DNA from: Paraburkholderia saeva
GTDB lineage: Bacteria > Pseudomonadota > Gammaproteobacteria > Burkholderiales > Burkholderiaceae
Length of the DNA: 64,000 nt
Direction of reading: 5' to 3'
Assembly: GCF_907164555.1 (NCBI RefSeq)
Contig: NZ_CAJQZC010000016.1
Span: 1-64,000 of the forward strand
Each line of letters opens with the position of its first letter. The stretch's first letter is position 1. A program made the position numbers and the translations under genes. Under the pieces are notes generated by a model, which was given only the letters and a program-made list of their open reading frames with translations, was not told where the DNA came from and ran no database searches. Below are positions 53,826-62,484 of this stretch, piece after piece.

Positions 53826-54209
53826 TCACTGGATCGGCGGCACAACGCCCAGTTTCTCGGCCAGCATGCGCTCGTACACGCCGAAGTGCAGGTCGACTTC
53901 CTCCTGACTGACTGTCGTTACGATGACGTTCACCTGATCCGGCAGCAGGCCGAGCACCACCGCAATCGCCGCTTCCAGTTGCGGCGCGCAAACGCGGTCT
54001 TCGGCAAGTGTCGTGCCGACAGCGATATCGTAGGTTTGTTCGTGCTGGAAGACGATCTCGACCAGCCGCGCGCGGGCGCTCATGTTGTTGTCGATCGCGA
54101 GTTGCACGACCTTCGCCACGCTACGCATCGATTCCGTCGGAAAGCCTCTGGTCGAGCGCAGCCGGACGCGGTGTCTGCCAAGCGTGAGCCAGTCCGAATC
54201 GAATTCCAT
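53826..54209 (-). CDS. Conserved hypothetical protein beside the Hsp20 array
   Basis: This 127-residue protein from the ATG at 54209 begins MEFDSDWLTLGRHRVRLRST. The composition is mixed alpha/beta with no signal peptide or membrane helix. I do not recognise it. It is divergent from the Hsp20 genes, sharing the region with the heat-shock-like promoter. Confidence 0.6.
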   Translation of the reverse strand: MEFDSDWLTLGRHRVRLRSTRGFPTESMRSVAKVVQLAIDNNMSARARLVEIVFQHEQTYDIAVGTTLAEDRVCAPQLEAAIAVVLGLLPDQVNVIVTTVSQEEVDLHFGVYERMLAEKLGVVPPIQ

Positions 54210-54291
54210 GGTGTCCTCCGGTTCCGTTGCAATGCACCGCGATAATAGGATTTGGCAGGCGATTTTCAAGACCGGAATTTCACCACCGCCC

Positions 54292-54320
54292 CTTGAAATT
54301 TTCACCGTAGGTTCTATCTT
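54292..54320 (+). promoter_or_regulatory. Sigma-32-like heat-shock promoter
   Basis: CTTGAAA at 54292-54298 is a perfect match to the -35 box of sigma-32 promoters. After 15 bases CTATCTT at 54314-54320 is a weak -10 counterpart. It is placed about 130 bases before the first Hsp20 gene. Confidence 0.55.
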
Positions 54321-54451
54321 TGATTTCGCTCAGGCAGATGCGCCGGTCACATCCGGTGCGCTGCGTGTTTCGATTTGTTTGCCAGCGGCCTGGCAGGCGA
54401 ACTGGAGCGCGTAGGCCCGTTCGCCTCCTCGCTGCATCGAAGGAGGATACG

Positions 54452-54904
54452 ATGAGTGATCTCTTTTCCGGAACCGACCTGTTCAGTGAGTTCGACCGTC
54501 TGCAGCGGCAGATGGACAGCCTGTTCGGCGGTTTTCCGTCCAGCATCCGTTCGGGCCGCTTCGGGGCCTTTCCGCAGCTGAACATCGGTTCGACCGACGA
54601 CTCAATCGAAATCGTCGCGTTCGCGCCCGGTCTCAAGCTGGCCGAACTCGACGTGTCGATCGACAAGGGCCTGCTGACAATCAGCGGTGAGCGCAAGGCC
54701 GCCCAGACCGGCAGCGATGACAAAACCCGGGACGACACCCGCACCTATGCACAGGAACGGTTCAGCGGCAGTTTCCGGCGCGTGATCGAGCTGCCGCAGA
54801 ATGCGGACCCCGACAAGGTGCAGGCGCGCTACACCAACGGTTGCCTGTCGATCAGCGTGGGCAAGCGTGAAGCGTCGAAGCCGCGAGCCATTACCGTCCA
54901 GTAA
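54452..54904 (+). CDS. Hsp20-family small heat shock protein 1
   Basis: This 150-residue alpha-crystallin-type chaperone has the core domain at about 48-145 (EIVAFAPGLKLAELDVSIDK, LLTISGERKA, SFRRVIELPQNADPDKVQAR and the conserved NGCLSISVGK). It binds unfolding proteins as oligomers. The AAGGAGGATACG ribosome site is near-ideal. It is the first of three Hsp20 genes. It lacks a clear C-terminal IxI motif but ends with AITVQ, which may substitute. Confidence 0.92.
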   Translation: MSDLFSGTDLFSEFDRLQRQMDSLFGGFPSSIRSGRFGAFPQLNIGSTDDSIEIVAFAPGLKLAELDVSIDKGLLTISGERKAAQTGSDDKTRDDTRTYAQERFSGSFRRVIELPQNADPDKVQARYTNGCLSISVGKREASKPRAITVQ

Positions 54905-54928
54905 TGCCAGCCATTCAAGGAGCAAGCC

Positions 54929-55336
54929 ATGAACGACAGGACACAGGTCGCTGAACGCGACCAGAAAGCGGTAGCACGACGCGAGGGTGACCAGCCGGCG
55001 CGGCGGGCGACGCTCGCACCCGCAGTCGACGTGTTCGAGGACAGCCAGGGCATCACGCTGTGGGCGGACCTGCCAGGCGTCACGAAGGACAAACTCGACG
55101 TGAAGGTGCACGACGGCAATCTTTATATCGAGGCCGAAGCAGTTGTGCCAACGCCCGCCGGTCTGCGGTTGCAGCACGCCGAGATCCGGGAACCGCATTT
55201 CGCGCGCGCGTTTTCGCTGAGCCCGGACTTCGACACATCGAAAATCGATGCAAACCTGCAGGACGGCGTGCTGAAGCTGACGATTCCGCGTCGCGACGAA
55301 GCACGCCCGCGCCGGATCGAGGTGCAGACGAACTGA
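54929..55336 (+). CDS. Hsp20-family small heat shock protein 2
   Basis: This 135-residue chaperone has the crystallin core at about 28-125 (AVDVFEDSQGITLWADLPGV, LYIEAEA, HFARAFSLSPDFDTSKIDAN, QDGVLKLTIPR) and ends with RIEVQTN, giving an IEV motif. It follows the first Hsp20 by 24 bases with AAGGAGC, so the two form an operon. A hairpin of GGTGGCGACC/GGTCGCCACC lies after it. Confidence 0.92.
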   Translation: MNDRTQVAERDQKAVARREGDQPARRATLAPAVDVFEDSQGITLWADLPGVTKDKLDVKVHDGNLYIEAEAVVPTPAGLRLQHAEIREPHFARAFSLSPDFDTSKIDANLQDGVLKLTIPRRDEARPRRIEVQTN

Positions 55337-55732
55337 GCCCGGCAGAGCCGCAACGACGACAGGAGACAAAACCGGTGGCGACCGCGAGGTCGCCACCGCC
55401 CGTTCGCGGAGGTGTGGATACAGAACGTCATGGAGGCAGGGTGATGCGGATAAACGATCAGCACATGGGCCGTGCCGGTGCGTCCAGTTCGCAAGCGGCC
55501 TGGCCCTCGCGGATGGTGGATATATCGGCCTGGTCACGAGCGGGTGCGATGCCCGTCTGTTTACCGATTGGCATCTGTCGCGTCACGCCCGGGCGGCAGG
55601 CGCAGCGCGACGCCCCGCCGCACGCCGTCAGTCTGACTGCAGACGGTGTGTCCAGGGAAGTCGGCAGAAACGTCGCAGTGTGAACGCAAGATGCACATCC
55701 GGTTCTCCTGTTAGACCATCGAGGAGCATACG
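55337..55732. other. Gap between second and third Hsp20 genes
   Basis: These 396 bases contain a 10-bp hairpin (GGTGGCGACC with GGTCGCCACC near 55373-55397) without a T-run. A plus-strand frame of 79 codons at about 55444-55683 begins MRINDQHMGRAGASSSQAAW; its ribosome site is weak and no family is recognised. Confidence 0.35.
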
Positions 55733-56296
55733 ATGAACACCGACCTGAAAAAGTGGAACCCTTTCAAATTTCTCCGCGGTTCAGGACGCAAGCCCGAGGC
55801 GGACAGTGCGCAAAGGCCGGCCGACAGCGAACCGTCACGTGTTCCGTGGTCCGACATTGCGCGACTTTTCCCCCGTGATTCGTGGCGTGCGATGGAGGAA
55901 TTCTTTCATGATCCGTTCGCGGCGCGCGGCGCGCTCGAACGATGGTTTGGCGACTTCAGTTCATCGCGTTTCCAGCCGCGCATCGACGTGGTTGACGAGG
56001 GAAAGATACTGCGTGTGACCGTCGAACTGCCAGGCATGGAGCGGGAGGACTTGACCGTTAGCGTCGAGGACGGAGCGTTGGTATTGCGTGGCGAAAAGAA
56101 GCAGGATGTGCACAGTGAGGAGGACGGCTGCTATCGGCTCGAGCGCGCATATGGAGCCTTCATGCGCACAATCCCGATGCCGGAAAATGCCGATCCCGAC
56201 CACGCTCTCGCAAAGTTTGACAAGGGCGTCCTGACGTTGACGGTGCCGAAACAGGAGCAGCAGCGATCCACGAGCCGCACGATCGATATTGGCTAA
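55733..56296 (+). CDS. Hsp20-family small heat shock protein 3
   Basis: This 187-residue protein has an unusually long N-terminal arm (residues 1-80, with NPFKFLRGSGRKPEAD and EEFFHDPFAARGALERWFGD) before the crystallin core (RIDVVDEGKILRVTVELPGM, ALVLRGEKKQ, FDKGVLTLTVPK). It ends with RTIDIG, an IxI-type tail. It is separated from the first two by about 400 bases and may have its own promoter. The ribosome site is GAGGAGCATACG. Confidence 0.92.
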   Translation: MNTDLKKWNPFKFLRGSGRKPEADSAQRPADSEPSRVPWSDIARLFPRDSWRAMEEFFHDPFAARGALERWFGDFSSSRFQPRIDVVDEGKILRVTVELPGMEREDLTVSVEDGALVLRGEKKQDVHSEEDGCYRLERAYGAFMRTIPMPENADPDHALAKFDKGVLTLTVPKQEQQRSTSRTIDIG

Positions 56297-56376
56297 CGTT
56301 GGCCGGCGACCTGGCGATTGCGGGCTGAATCAATGGGAGTAGCCCGGGTGGTTAGCGCAGCTGGAAACTACGCATC

Positions 56377-56652
56377 TCAAAATGCGCGCCGGCCGCCGGT
56401 TCGCCAGGCGTGGCATCCGGCCAGAAGATCGGTCAGGTCGCGAATCGTGTCGTCCAGTTCAACGATGTTCTGCAAACTTGCCACGAGAGCATCGCCTTCT
56501 TGCCGGCTAGATTGAGAGCCGTGAAATTGCCACGTGCCATCCTCGTCGTCAATCCAGTCGCGTCCGCAAAGGACACCCTTGCTTGCGATAGCTGCGGCGT
56601 TTGGTGGGAGCGTGTACGAGGTGCGCGGCCTGCACACTGCGTTTGTATACAT
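56377..56652 (-). CDS. Hypothetical protein, possibly immunity-like
   Basis: The frame of 91 residues starts MYTNAVCRPRTSYTLPPNAA and contains IASKGVLCGRDWIDDEDGTW, QFHGSQ and EGDALVASLQNIVELDDTIR. That order (ASKGVL, DDEDGTWQF, NIVELD) resembles the small DUF2185/Imm33-like proteins, but the similarity is only by eye. The C-terminal residues are not convincing. The start region is lower in GC than the flanks. It lies between the third Hsp20 and the GGDEF gene. Confidence 0.4.
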   Translation of the reverse strand: MYTNAVCRPRTSYTLPPNAAAIASKGVLCGRDWIDDEDGTWQFHGSQSSRQEGDALVASLQNIVELDDTIRDLTDLLAGCHAWRTGGRRAF

Positions 56653-56914
56653 ATGTTGCCAATAAAAAATAAAACGCAACATATGTTAAATATCGGGTTG
56701 CTCCAGTCGAACCCGGGGCGAAGCGCGAAAACGCCGCCCGGGCAAGGCGAAAGGAATTTGATACGGTGCGGGAAACCTTGGCCGTGTCGTAGACTGTCGG
56801 TCAACCGGGTGGAAGAGGGCTGTGGCGTCGGGGAAATTGCGCCGCAGCATGGAGCGAAATGCCCGGATAATTCAGACTGGTTTTCAGGTTCAGACTCACA
56901 TTCAGGTCGAGACG

Positions 56915-58081
56915 ATGTTGAATCCGGTAGCGATTCTTGGCGTGACGGTGCTGTCGGGCGTGATGGCGATGGCTGTGCTCGGCTCACTGCTGAGCGCAGG
57001 AATTCCTGGCGTGGGATGCTGGGTGGTCGCGAATGCGCTCTCCGTCGTGGCGCTGATCTTGTTTGCCTTGCAGGGCCACGCGCCCGCGCTGTTTTCAATC
57101 CTCGCGGCGAACGTGCTGCTGGCGGCAACCGTGCTGACCGGTCTCGAAGGATTTCGCCGGTTCTTTGGCCATACCGGATTTCCTGCAGCCGGTCTCGCCG
57201 GTCTCGTCGCGGTGGGCGCGGGCATTGCGTACTGGACCTGGGTGACGCTGGATTTCAACGCGCGCGTGGCGCTCGTTTCGGCCTTTCATGCGGGTATCGA
57301 TGCGTCGGTTGCCGTCATCGTGTTGCGTGAGCGGTCGCGTGTTCGCGCGAAATACAGCTGCAACTTCGTCGCGGTGGCGGCAGCGCTCTTTGCGATGGGC
57401 CACGCGGCGCGCGGCATGACCTATGGGCTCGGGCTGCTGTCGCAGACAACGCTGCTGCAGGTGTCCGCGATCAATGTCGCGTTTCTGGCGCTCGGCATTC
57501 TCGCGTTGCCGACGATGTCGATCGGCATGGTGATGCTGGCTCACGACCAGCTGGCTGAGCGTCTGCGCAAGCTGGCGAGCGTCGACGATCTCACGGGCGC
57601 GTTCGCCCGCCGCGAATTTCTGACGCGGGCGGACGCGCTCCTCAGGAGCGCGGAGCGCACGGGTACGCCTCTGACGCTCGCGGCCATCGATATCGATCAT
57701 TTCAAGTCGATCAACGACCAGCACGGCCACGCAGCGGGCGACAGGGTGCTGATGCACTTCGCCGCGCTCGTGATGGAAGACGTCCGGACCGGCGATGTGT
57801 TCGGACGGCTCGGCGGCGAGGAATTTGGCGTGGTTTGCCCAGCGACGACCGCCACGGAAGCCGTCGTCCTCCTGAACCGCTTGCGCGCCCGGCTGGCGGC
57901 GTCAGGGTACCGGCTGGGCTCGGGCGCGGTGCTGCACTATACGTTTAGCGTGGGCGTCGACCAGTATCGCGCCGGCGAACCGCTCCCTGCGCTGATGGCG
58001 CGTGCCGACGCCGCGCTGTATCTGGCGAAGGCATCGGGTCGCAACCGCGTCGTCGAGGCGGCTCAGGTGGCGGACACGTAA
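56915..58081 (+). CDS. Membrane-bound GGDEF diguanylate cyclase
   Basis: This 388-residue protein from the ATG at 56915 has an N-terminal six-helix membrane region (roughly residues 5-200) and a C-terminal GGDEF domain. The latter has SVDDLTGAFARREFLTRADA, DIDHFKSINDQHGHAAGD and the active GGEEF in FGRLGGEEFGVV, so it should make cyclic di-GMP. The RxxD inhibitory site is not evident. Its signal is unknown. Confidence 0.88.
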   Translation: MLNPVAILGVTVLSGVMAMAVLGSLLSAGIPGVGCWVVANALSVVALILFALQGHAPALFSILAANVLLAATVLTGLEGFRRFFGHTGFPAAGLAGLVAVGAGIAYWTWVTLDFNARVALVSAFHAGIDASVAVIVLRERSRVRAKYSCNFVAVAAALFAMGHAARGMTYGLGLLSQTTLLQVSAINVAFLALGILALPTMSIGMVMLAHDQLAERLRKLASVDDLTGAFARREFLTRADALLRSAERTGTPLTLAAIDIDHFKSINDQHGHAAGDRVLMHFAALVMEDVRTGDVFGRLGGEEFGVVCPATTATEAVVLLNRLRARLAASGYRLGSGAVLHYTFSVGVDQYRAGEPLPALMARADAALYLAKASGRNRVVEAAQVADT

Positions 58082-58088
58082 GCCCGCA

Positions 58089-59234
58089 CTATGCCCCGAG
58101 CAGCACACCCGTGCGCACTGCGCGCGTACCGGTCACGCGCCCGAGCGGCGCGCCCGCGGTCACGAAGCGGATCGCACGACGCATATAGAAGACGCCGTCC
58201 GTATTGCTCCTGATCGTGGTCGTTTCATCGGTCAGCGGATCGACGATGTCGAAGAGTGCATCGCCCGCCCGGATCGTGTCGCCAATCTTCGCGCGATGCA
58301 CGAGGATGCCGCTAACCGGTGCGTAAAACTGCTCGCTGCCCGCAAGCGGCGTGGCCGGCATGCGCAGTGGCGGCAATCCTTTGGGCTCGCCGCGAATCGC
58401 GCCGCGCGACACGAGGTAATCGACAATTGCATCGGCGTCCTGCTGCGCGATTTCATATGACACATCGCGCTGGCCACGGCATTCCACTGTGACCGCCAGC
58501 GTGCCGTCTGGCACCGGTTTGCTCGCCGGCATCTGTTGTTGTAGATGCCACCAGATGAGGCTGTGCGCTTCGTCGAACGCCTGGGCGCCGGAGTTGGTTG
58601 CGAGCAGCGACGCTTCGGCGCCGAGATAGCGGGCAAGCGGTTCGATCGAAGGCCACGCGGCTTCCGTGGTGTACACGTGCATCACGGCTTCGAGCGAGCA
58701 ATGCAGATCGATGACGAGATCGGCATCGAACGAATGCTTGAAGAGCGCGAGTTGCAGCGATTCGAATTCCGTCAGCGGCTTTTGCTGCGCCAGTTCTTCG
58801 CGCAGCAGATCGCGGATGATGTCGCGATTGCGGTTTGCATCGGCGCCAAGCAGATCCCTGGCGCGTTCAGCGAGCGTTGGAAACTGCATGAAATGGCGGT
58901 TGAAGTTCCTGCCGCTCGCAAGATCGAAGCGGCCGACGAACTGCCCCACCACGTATTGACCGAGACCCACCGGATTCGCGACGGGCACGAGCACGATTTC
59001 GGCGGCGAGCGCGCCGCGCGCTTCGAGTTCGAGCAATCGCCGTTTGAGCAGAACCGCCGTGAGCATCGCGGGCGTTTCGTCCGCGTGCAGCGAAGACTGG
59101 ATGTAGATCTTCTGGCTAGCCGAAGAACCGGATTGTGCCGAAGTCGACGCCGAACCCGGCGCAAAGTGAAAACTCACCAGCTCGCGTTGCGTGCCGACGG
59201 CGGGTGAAAGAAGGGACGTGGTCTGCTTGTGCAT
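58089..59234 (-). CDS. AstE/aspartoacylase-family deacylase
   Basis: This 381-residue zinc carboxypeptidase of the succinylglutamate desuccinylase type has QSSLHADETPAMLT (first zinc His and Glu), ADLVIDLHCSLEAVMH (second His) and VECRGQRDVSYE (catalytic Glu). A biotinyl/lipoyl-like C-terminal domain follows (FYAPVSGILVHRAKIGDTIR). There is no signal peptide. It follows the amino-acid-binding protein gene on the same strand by 28 bases, suggesting that it hydrolyses an N-acyl amino acid taken up by that system. Confidence 0.85.
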   Translation of the reverse strand: MHKQTTSLLSPAVGTQRELVSFHFAPGSASTSAQSGSSASQKIYIQSSLHADETPAMLTAVLLKRRLLELEARGALAAEIVLVPVANPVGLGQYVVGQFVGRFDLASGRNFNRHFMQFPTLAERARDLLGADANRNRDIIRDLLREELAQQKPLTEFESLQLALFKHSFDADLVIDLHCSLEAVMHVYTTEAAWPSIEPLARYLGAEASLLATNSGAQAFDEAHSLIWWHLQQQMPASKPVPDGTLAVTVECRGQRDVSYEIAQQDADAIVDYLVSRGAIRGEPKGLPPLRMPATPLAGSEQFYAPVSGILVHRAKIGDTIRAGDALFDIVDPLTDETTTIRSNTDGVFYMRRAIRFVTAGAPLGRVTGTRAVRTGVLLGA

Positions 59235-59262
59235 GCGTGTTCCGGTCAGGAAAAGACGGCGC

Positions 59263-60033
59263 TCAATCGCCGTACGGGTCGAAGTCGAAATAACGGCGAG
59301 CGATCTGCGCGTACGTGCCGTCCTTGCGCATCGATGCGATCGCGCCATCCACCGCGGCCTTCAGCGCTGTGTCATCCTTGCGCATGCCGATGCCTACGCC
59401 GTGGTCACCCATCGAAAGCGGCTCGCCGATGAACGCGAAGCCCTTGCCCGCGGGTGTACGCAGAAATCCGAAATCGGCTTCGACGGAGCCGAGCAGCGCG
59501 GCGTCGAGCCGGCCATTGACCAGATCCTGAAACACTTCATCCTGGCTCTTGTAGGCCGTCACACGCACGCCTTGCGTCGCCCAGTGCGCGAGCGCGTAAG
59601 TCTCGAACTGCGTGCCCGACTGCACGCCGATCTGCTTGCCCGCAAGGCTCACTGGCGTGCCGTTGAACGGCGCACCCTGACGCGCGATGAGACGCGACCT
59701 GAACTGGAAGAGCTTCGACGAAAACGCGATCTGCTGCGAGCGTTTTTCGGTGATCGCCATCGAAGAAAGGATCGCGTCGATCTTGCGCGCCTGCAGCGCG
59801 GGAATCATGCCGGAGAACTCCAGTTCGACCCACTGGCAGTGCGCGTGGATACGCCGGCAGATTTCGTTGCCGAGATCGACGTCGAAGCCCTTGACGCTGC
59901 CGTCGGGCGCCTTGGCGTCCATCGGCGGATAGCTCGGGTCGATGCCGAGGCGGATCGAATCGATGTCGCGTGCGTGCGCGCCACTGACGAGCGTCAGCGC
60001 GGCAACGAAAAGCGCGAGGGAGGTTTTCTTCAT
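59263..60033 (-). CDS. Amino-acid ABC transporter periplasmic binding protein
   Basis: This 256-residue family 3 solute-binding protein from the ATG at 60033 has a signal peptide ending AHA. DIDSIRLGIDPSYPPMDAKA, GFDVDLGNEICRRI, MAITEKRSQQIAFSS, IGVQSGTQFETYA and FGFLRTPAGKGFAFIGEPLS are as in lysine/arginine/ornithine binding proteins. No permease or ATPase gene is adjacent. It forms a likely operon with the deacylase and is divergent from a LysR regulator. Confidence 0.9.
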   Translation of the reverse strand: MKKTSLALFVAALTLVSGAHARDIDSIRLGIDPSYPPMDAKAPDGSVKGFDVDLGNEICRRIHAHCQWVELEFSGMIPALQARKIDAILSSMAITEKRSQQIAFSSKLFQFRSRLIARQGAPFNGTPVSLAGKQIGVQSGTQFETYALAHWATQGVRVTAYKSQDEVFQDLVNGRLDAALLGSVEADFGFLRTPAGKGFAFIGEPLSMGDHGVGIGMRKDDTALKAAVDGAIASMRKDGTYAQIARRYFDFDPYGD

Positions 60034-60147
60034 GGCGACCTTGCTGTTGTTCACGGTGAGCCACGACAGGCATTTCATGGCTCCTGAGGGGCGTGAACGC
60101 ATCGTATGACGCGCGGGTGAATCACAAAAGGCCACTTCGGACTATCA

Positions 60148-60166
60148 TGATCACTTTATGTGATCA
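60148..60166. promoter_or_regulatory. Palindrome in the LysR / binding-protein promoter region
   Basis: TGATCAC-TTTAT-GTGATCA is a perfect 7-5-7 palindrome just upstream of the LysR start (60182). It has the interrupted dyad form that LysR-type regulators recognise and lies in the divergent promoter region. Confidence 0.6.
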
Positions 60167-60181
60167 CGGAACTCCCAGGCA

Positions 60182-61138
60182 ATGGCGCTGACACTGTCCC
60201 AGCTACGTGTGTTTTCCGCGGTGGCGCAGCACGGCAGCATCCGGGCGGCCTCGCGCGCGCTGGGGATTGCGCAGAGCGGCGTGACGCACCAGGTGCAGAA
60301 TCTCGAAATGATGCTCGGCGCGACGCTCTTCACGCGGACCAATCGCGGGATTGCGCTGACGGCGCTCGGGCAGCGACTGCTGCAGCGCGCCGCAACGATA
60401 CTCGGCGAATGCGAGCGCGCCGAGCAGGAGATGCAGCAGTTGAGCGGCGATTACAGCGGCGAAGTGTCGTTCGGCATGTCCACCGAACCGCTGATCGATG
60501 CGCTTGCGCCCGTGCTCGCCGAATATTACGCGCGTTTCGACAAGGTTGCATTGCGTCTGCGAACCGGCACCTCGCGCATGATGATTTCGCGCATTCGCGA
60601 AGGCACGCTCGACTTCGCCGTCGCACTTGTTTCGAAGCAGAGCGACACGTCCGATCTTTCCGTCACGACGCTCTATCCGTCCGATCCGGTGATCGTCTGC
60701 CGGCGCGGTCATCCGAAAGCGTCGGCGACTTCGCTGGCGGAACTCGCGGACTGCACGTGGGTGGCGACGCCTTCGCCGGGCCAGGCGGGCGATGCGCCGT
60801 CGAACCGGCTCGCCGATCTGTTCATCGCACGCGGCCTTAAGCCGCCGAAGGTCATCGCGACGGTTGAGGGCCTGTTCGAGGCGCTGCATCTCGTCACGCA
60901 GACCGACTGCCTTTCGCTGGAACCCGCGATCCTGACGCAGCGCGGGCTGTTCGCACACGCGCTTGTCACGATTCCGGTTCGCGAACGCGCGACGCCGCAG
61001 GACGTTTGCCTGCTGCAGCGCGCATCGATGCCGCTGACGCCGGCGGCGCAGCAACTCGCGACGATGCTCGTGTCGTACGCGCGCACGCTGCATGCGTCGG
61101 GCGAGCCTGGTACGTCGGAAGGTTTGTCGTTCGCGTGA
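60182..61138 (+). CDS. LysR-family transcriptional regulator
   Basis: This 318-residue regulator has the winged-helix region LRVFSAVAQHGSIRAASRAL through GVTHQVQNLEMMLGATLFTR and the substrate-binding domain (SFGMSTEPLIDALAPVLAEY, ISRIREGTLDFAVALV). It is divergent from the binding protein and likely controls it together with the deacylase. It is convergent with the MFS gene, whose stop lies one base away. Confidence 0.9.
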   Translation: MALTLSQLRVFSAVAQHGSIRAASRALGIAQSGVTHQVQNLEMMLGATLFTRTNRGIALTALGQRLLQRAATILGECERAEQEMQQLSGDYSGEVSFGMSTEPLIDALAPVLAEYYARFDKVALRLRTGTSRMMISRIREGTLDFAVALVSKQSDTSDLSVTTLYPSDPVIVCRRGHPKASATSLAELADCTWVATPSPGQAGDAPSNRLADLFIARGLKPPKVIATVEGLFEALHLVTQTDCLSLEPAILTQRGLFAHALVTIPVRERATPQDVCLLQRASMPLTPAAQQLATMLVSYARTLHASGEPGTSEGLSFA

Positions 61139-61139
61139 T

Positions 61140-62390
61140 TTACGCGCGGGCCGCGCCGGGCAATCCGGCAGAACGGTCCACGACGGTGTCGTCGATCGGA
61201 AAATGCAGCAGCGCGGCGAAGAGACCCGCGATCGCCGTCGCGCCCCAGATCAGCGAATACGAACCCGTCATATCGAAGACGAAGCCGCCAAGCCACGCGC
61301 CGAGAAACGAGCCGAGTTGATGGCTGAGAAAGCAGATCCCGAAGAGCGTCCCGAGATGACGCGTGCCGAACACCTTCGCGACGAGCCCACTCGTAAGCGG
61401 CACCGTGCCGAGCCACGTGAGACCCATGACGGCGGCAAAGACGGCAACCGAGGCGGTCGTCTTCGGCAGAAGAAAGAACACTGCAATCGCTACGCCCCGG
61501 ATCAGATAAAGCCACCCGAGCACGTACTGCTGCCGGAAGCGTCCGCCAAGCCAGCCGCACGCCCAGCTGCCGACCATGTTGAAGAGCCCGATCAGCGCCA
61601 GCGCGGTCGCGCCTGCACCGACCGGCATGTGGCAGAGAAACAGATATCCAGGCAGATGCGTGGCGATAAACGCGAGCTGGAAGCCGCAGGTAAAGAAGCC
61701 GATGGTGAGCAGTCGGTAACCACGATGCCGGCACGCCTCCTTGACGACCGTCCGCAACGAGGTCGTGGCCGCTCCCGATAACGGCACGGCACCTGCATTG
61801 CGCCGGTCGAGCAGAAACCCGAGCGGCGCGGCCACCAGCAGCACGAACGCAAGCACGAGCAGCGATGTCGCAATCCCCGACGACTGCCGGACGCTTTGCG
61901 CGAGGGGAACCATCAGCACCTGCCCGAGCGAGCCGCCGGCGCTCGCGATTCCCATTGCCACACTGCGCGATTCCGCCGTCGCCGACCGGCCGACGGCCGT
62001 GAGCACCACGCCAAAGCTTGTGCAACTGATGCCGATGCCGACGAGCACGCCCATCCCCACCACGAGGAGGGCGGGCGAGGTCGTGAGCGCGGCCAGCGCG
62101 AGACCCGCCGCGAACGCCACGGCGCCGAATGCGACCACGCGCGTGCAGCCGTAGCGGTCTGCCGCCGCGCCCGCGAAAGGCTGCGCGACACCCCACACGA
62201 GGTTATGCAGCGCGATGGCGAACGCGATGAGCGTGACGGGCACGCCGCGATCGAACGAAAACGGCCCGATAAAAAGGCCGAAGGTTTGCCGCACACCCAT
62301 CGCGGCGCTCAGGATCAGCGCGGCCGCGACGATCACGAGCGTGGTCTGCGTTTTCAGGGATGCGGCGTTGCTGCGAAATACGGTCGACAT
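61140..62390 (-). CDS. MFS transporter
   Basis: This 416-residue, 12-helix major facilitator of the monocarboxylate-porter/oxalate-antiporter-like group shows MGVRQTFGLFIGPFSFDRGV in the first loop, WGVAQPFAGAAADRYGCTRV after helix 2 and ISCTSFGVVLTAVGRSATAE. The substrate is unknown. It is divergent from nothing clear: its start at 62390 faces the end of the second LysR gene on the same strand, 94 bases away. Confidence 0.88.
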   Translation of the reverse strand: MSTVFRSNAASLKTQTTLVIVAAALILSAAMGVRQTFGLFIGPFSFDRGVPVTLIAFAIALHNLVWGVAQPFAGAAADRYGCTRVVAFGAVAFAAGLALAALTTSPALLVVGMGVLVGIGISCTSFGVVLTAVGRSATAESRSVAMGIASAGGSLGQVLMVPLAQSVRQSSGIATSLLVLAFVLLVAAPLGFLLDRRNAGAVPLSGAATTSLRTVVKEACRHRGYRLLTIGFFTCGFQLAFIATHLPGYLFLCHMPVGAGATALALIGLFNMVGSWACGWLGGRFRQQYVLGWLYLIRGVAIAVFFLLPKTTASVAVFAAVMGLTWLGTVPLTSGLVAKVFGTRHLGTLFGICFLSHQLGSFLGAWLGGFVFDMTGSYSLIWGATAIAGLFAALLHFPIDDTVVDRSAGLPGAARA

Positions 62391-62484
62391 CGTTCAGTCC
62401 TCCTCGCGCCAATACTGGCAGCGGGCGGCCGACGCATCAAAGGAAAAGATTTCGCCGACACATGAGCCGCGCTCACCTGTCGCG

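Noticed and set aside
55373-55397. Hairpin after the second Hsp20 gene as a terminator
   Set aside because: The stem is strong, but no T-run follows on either strand. It could be a stability element, so it is mentioned only in the gap note.
56340-56420. Possible tRNA-like sequence (GCCCGGG..., CTCAAAA loop, GGTTCG)
   Set aside because: A D-arm-like and a T-arm-like piece can be imagined, but the acceptor stem has no partner, the anticodon stem is only four pairs and the spacing is wrong.
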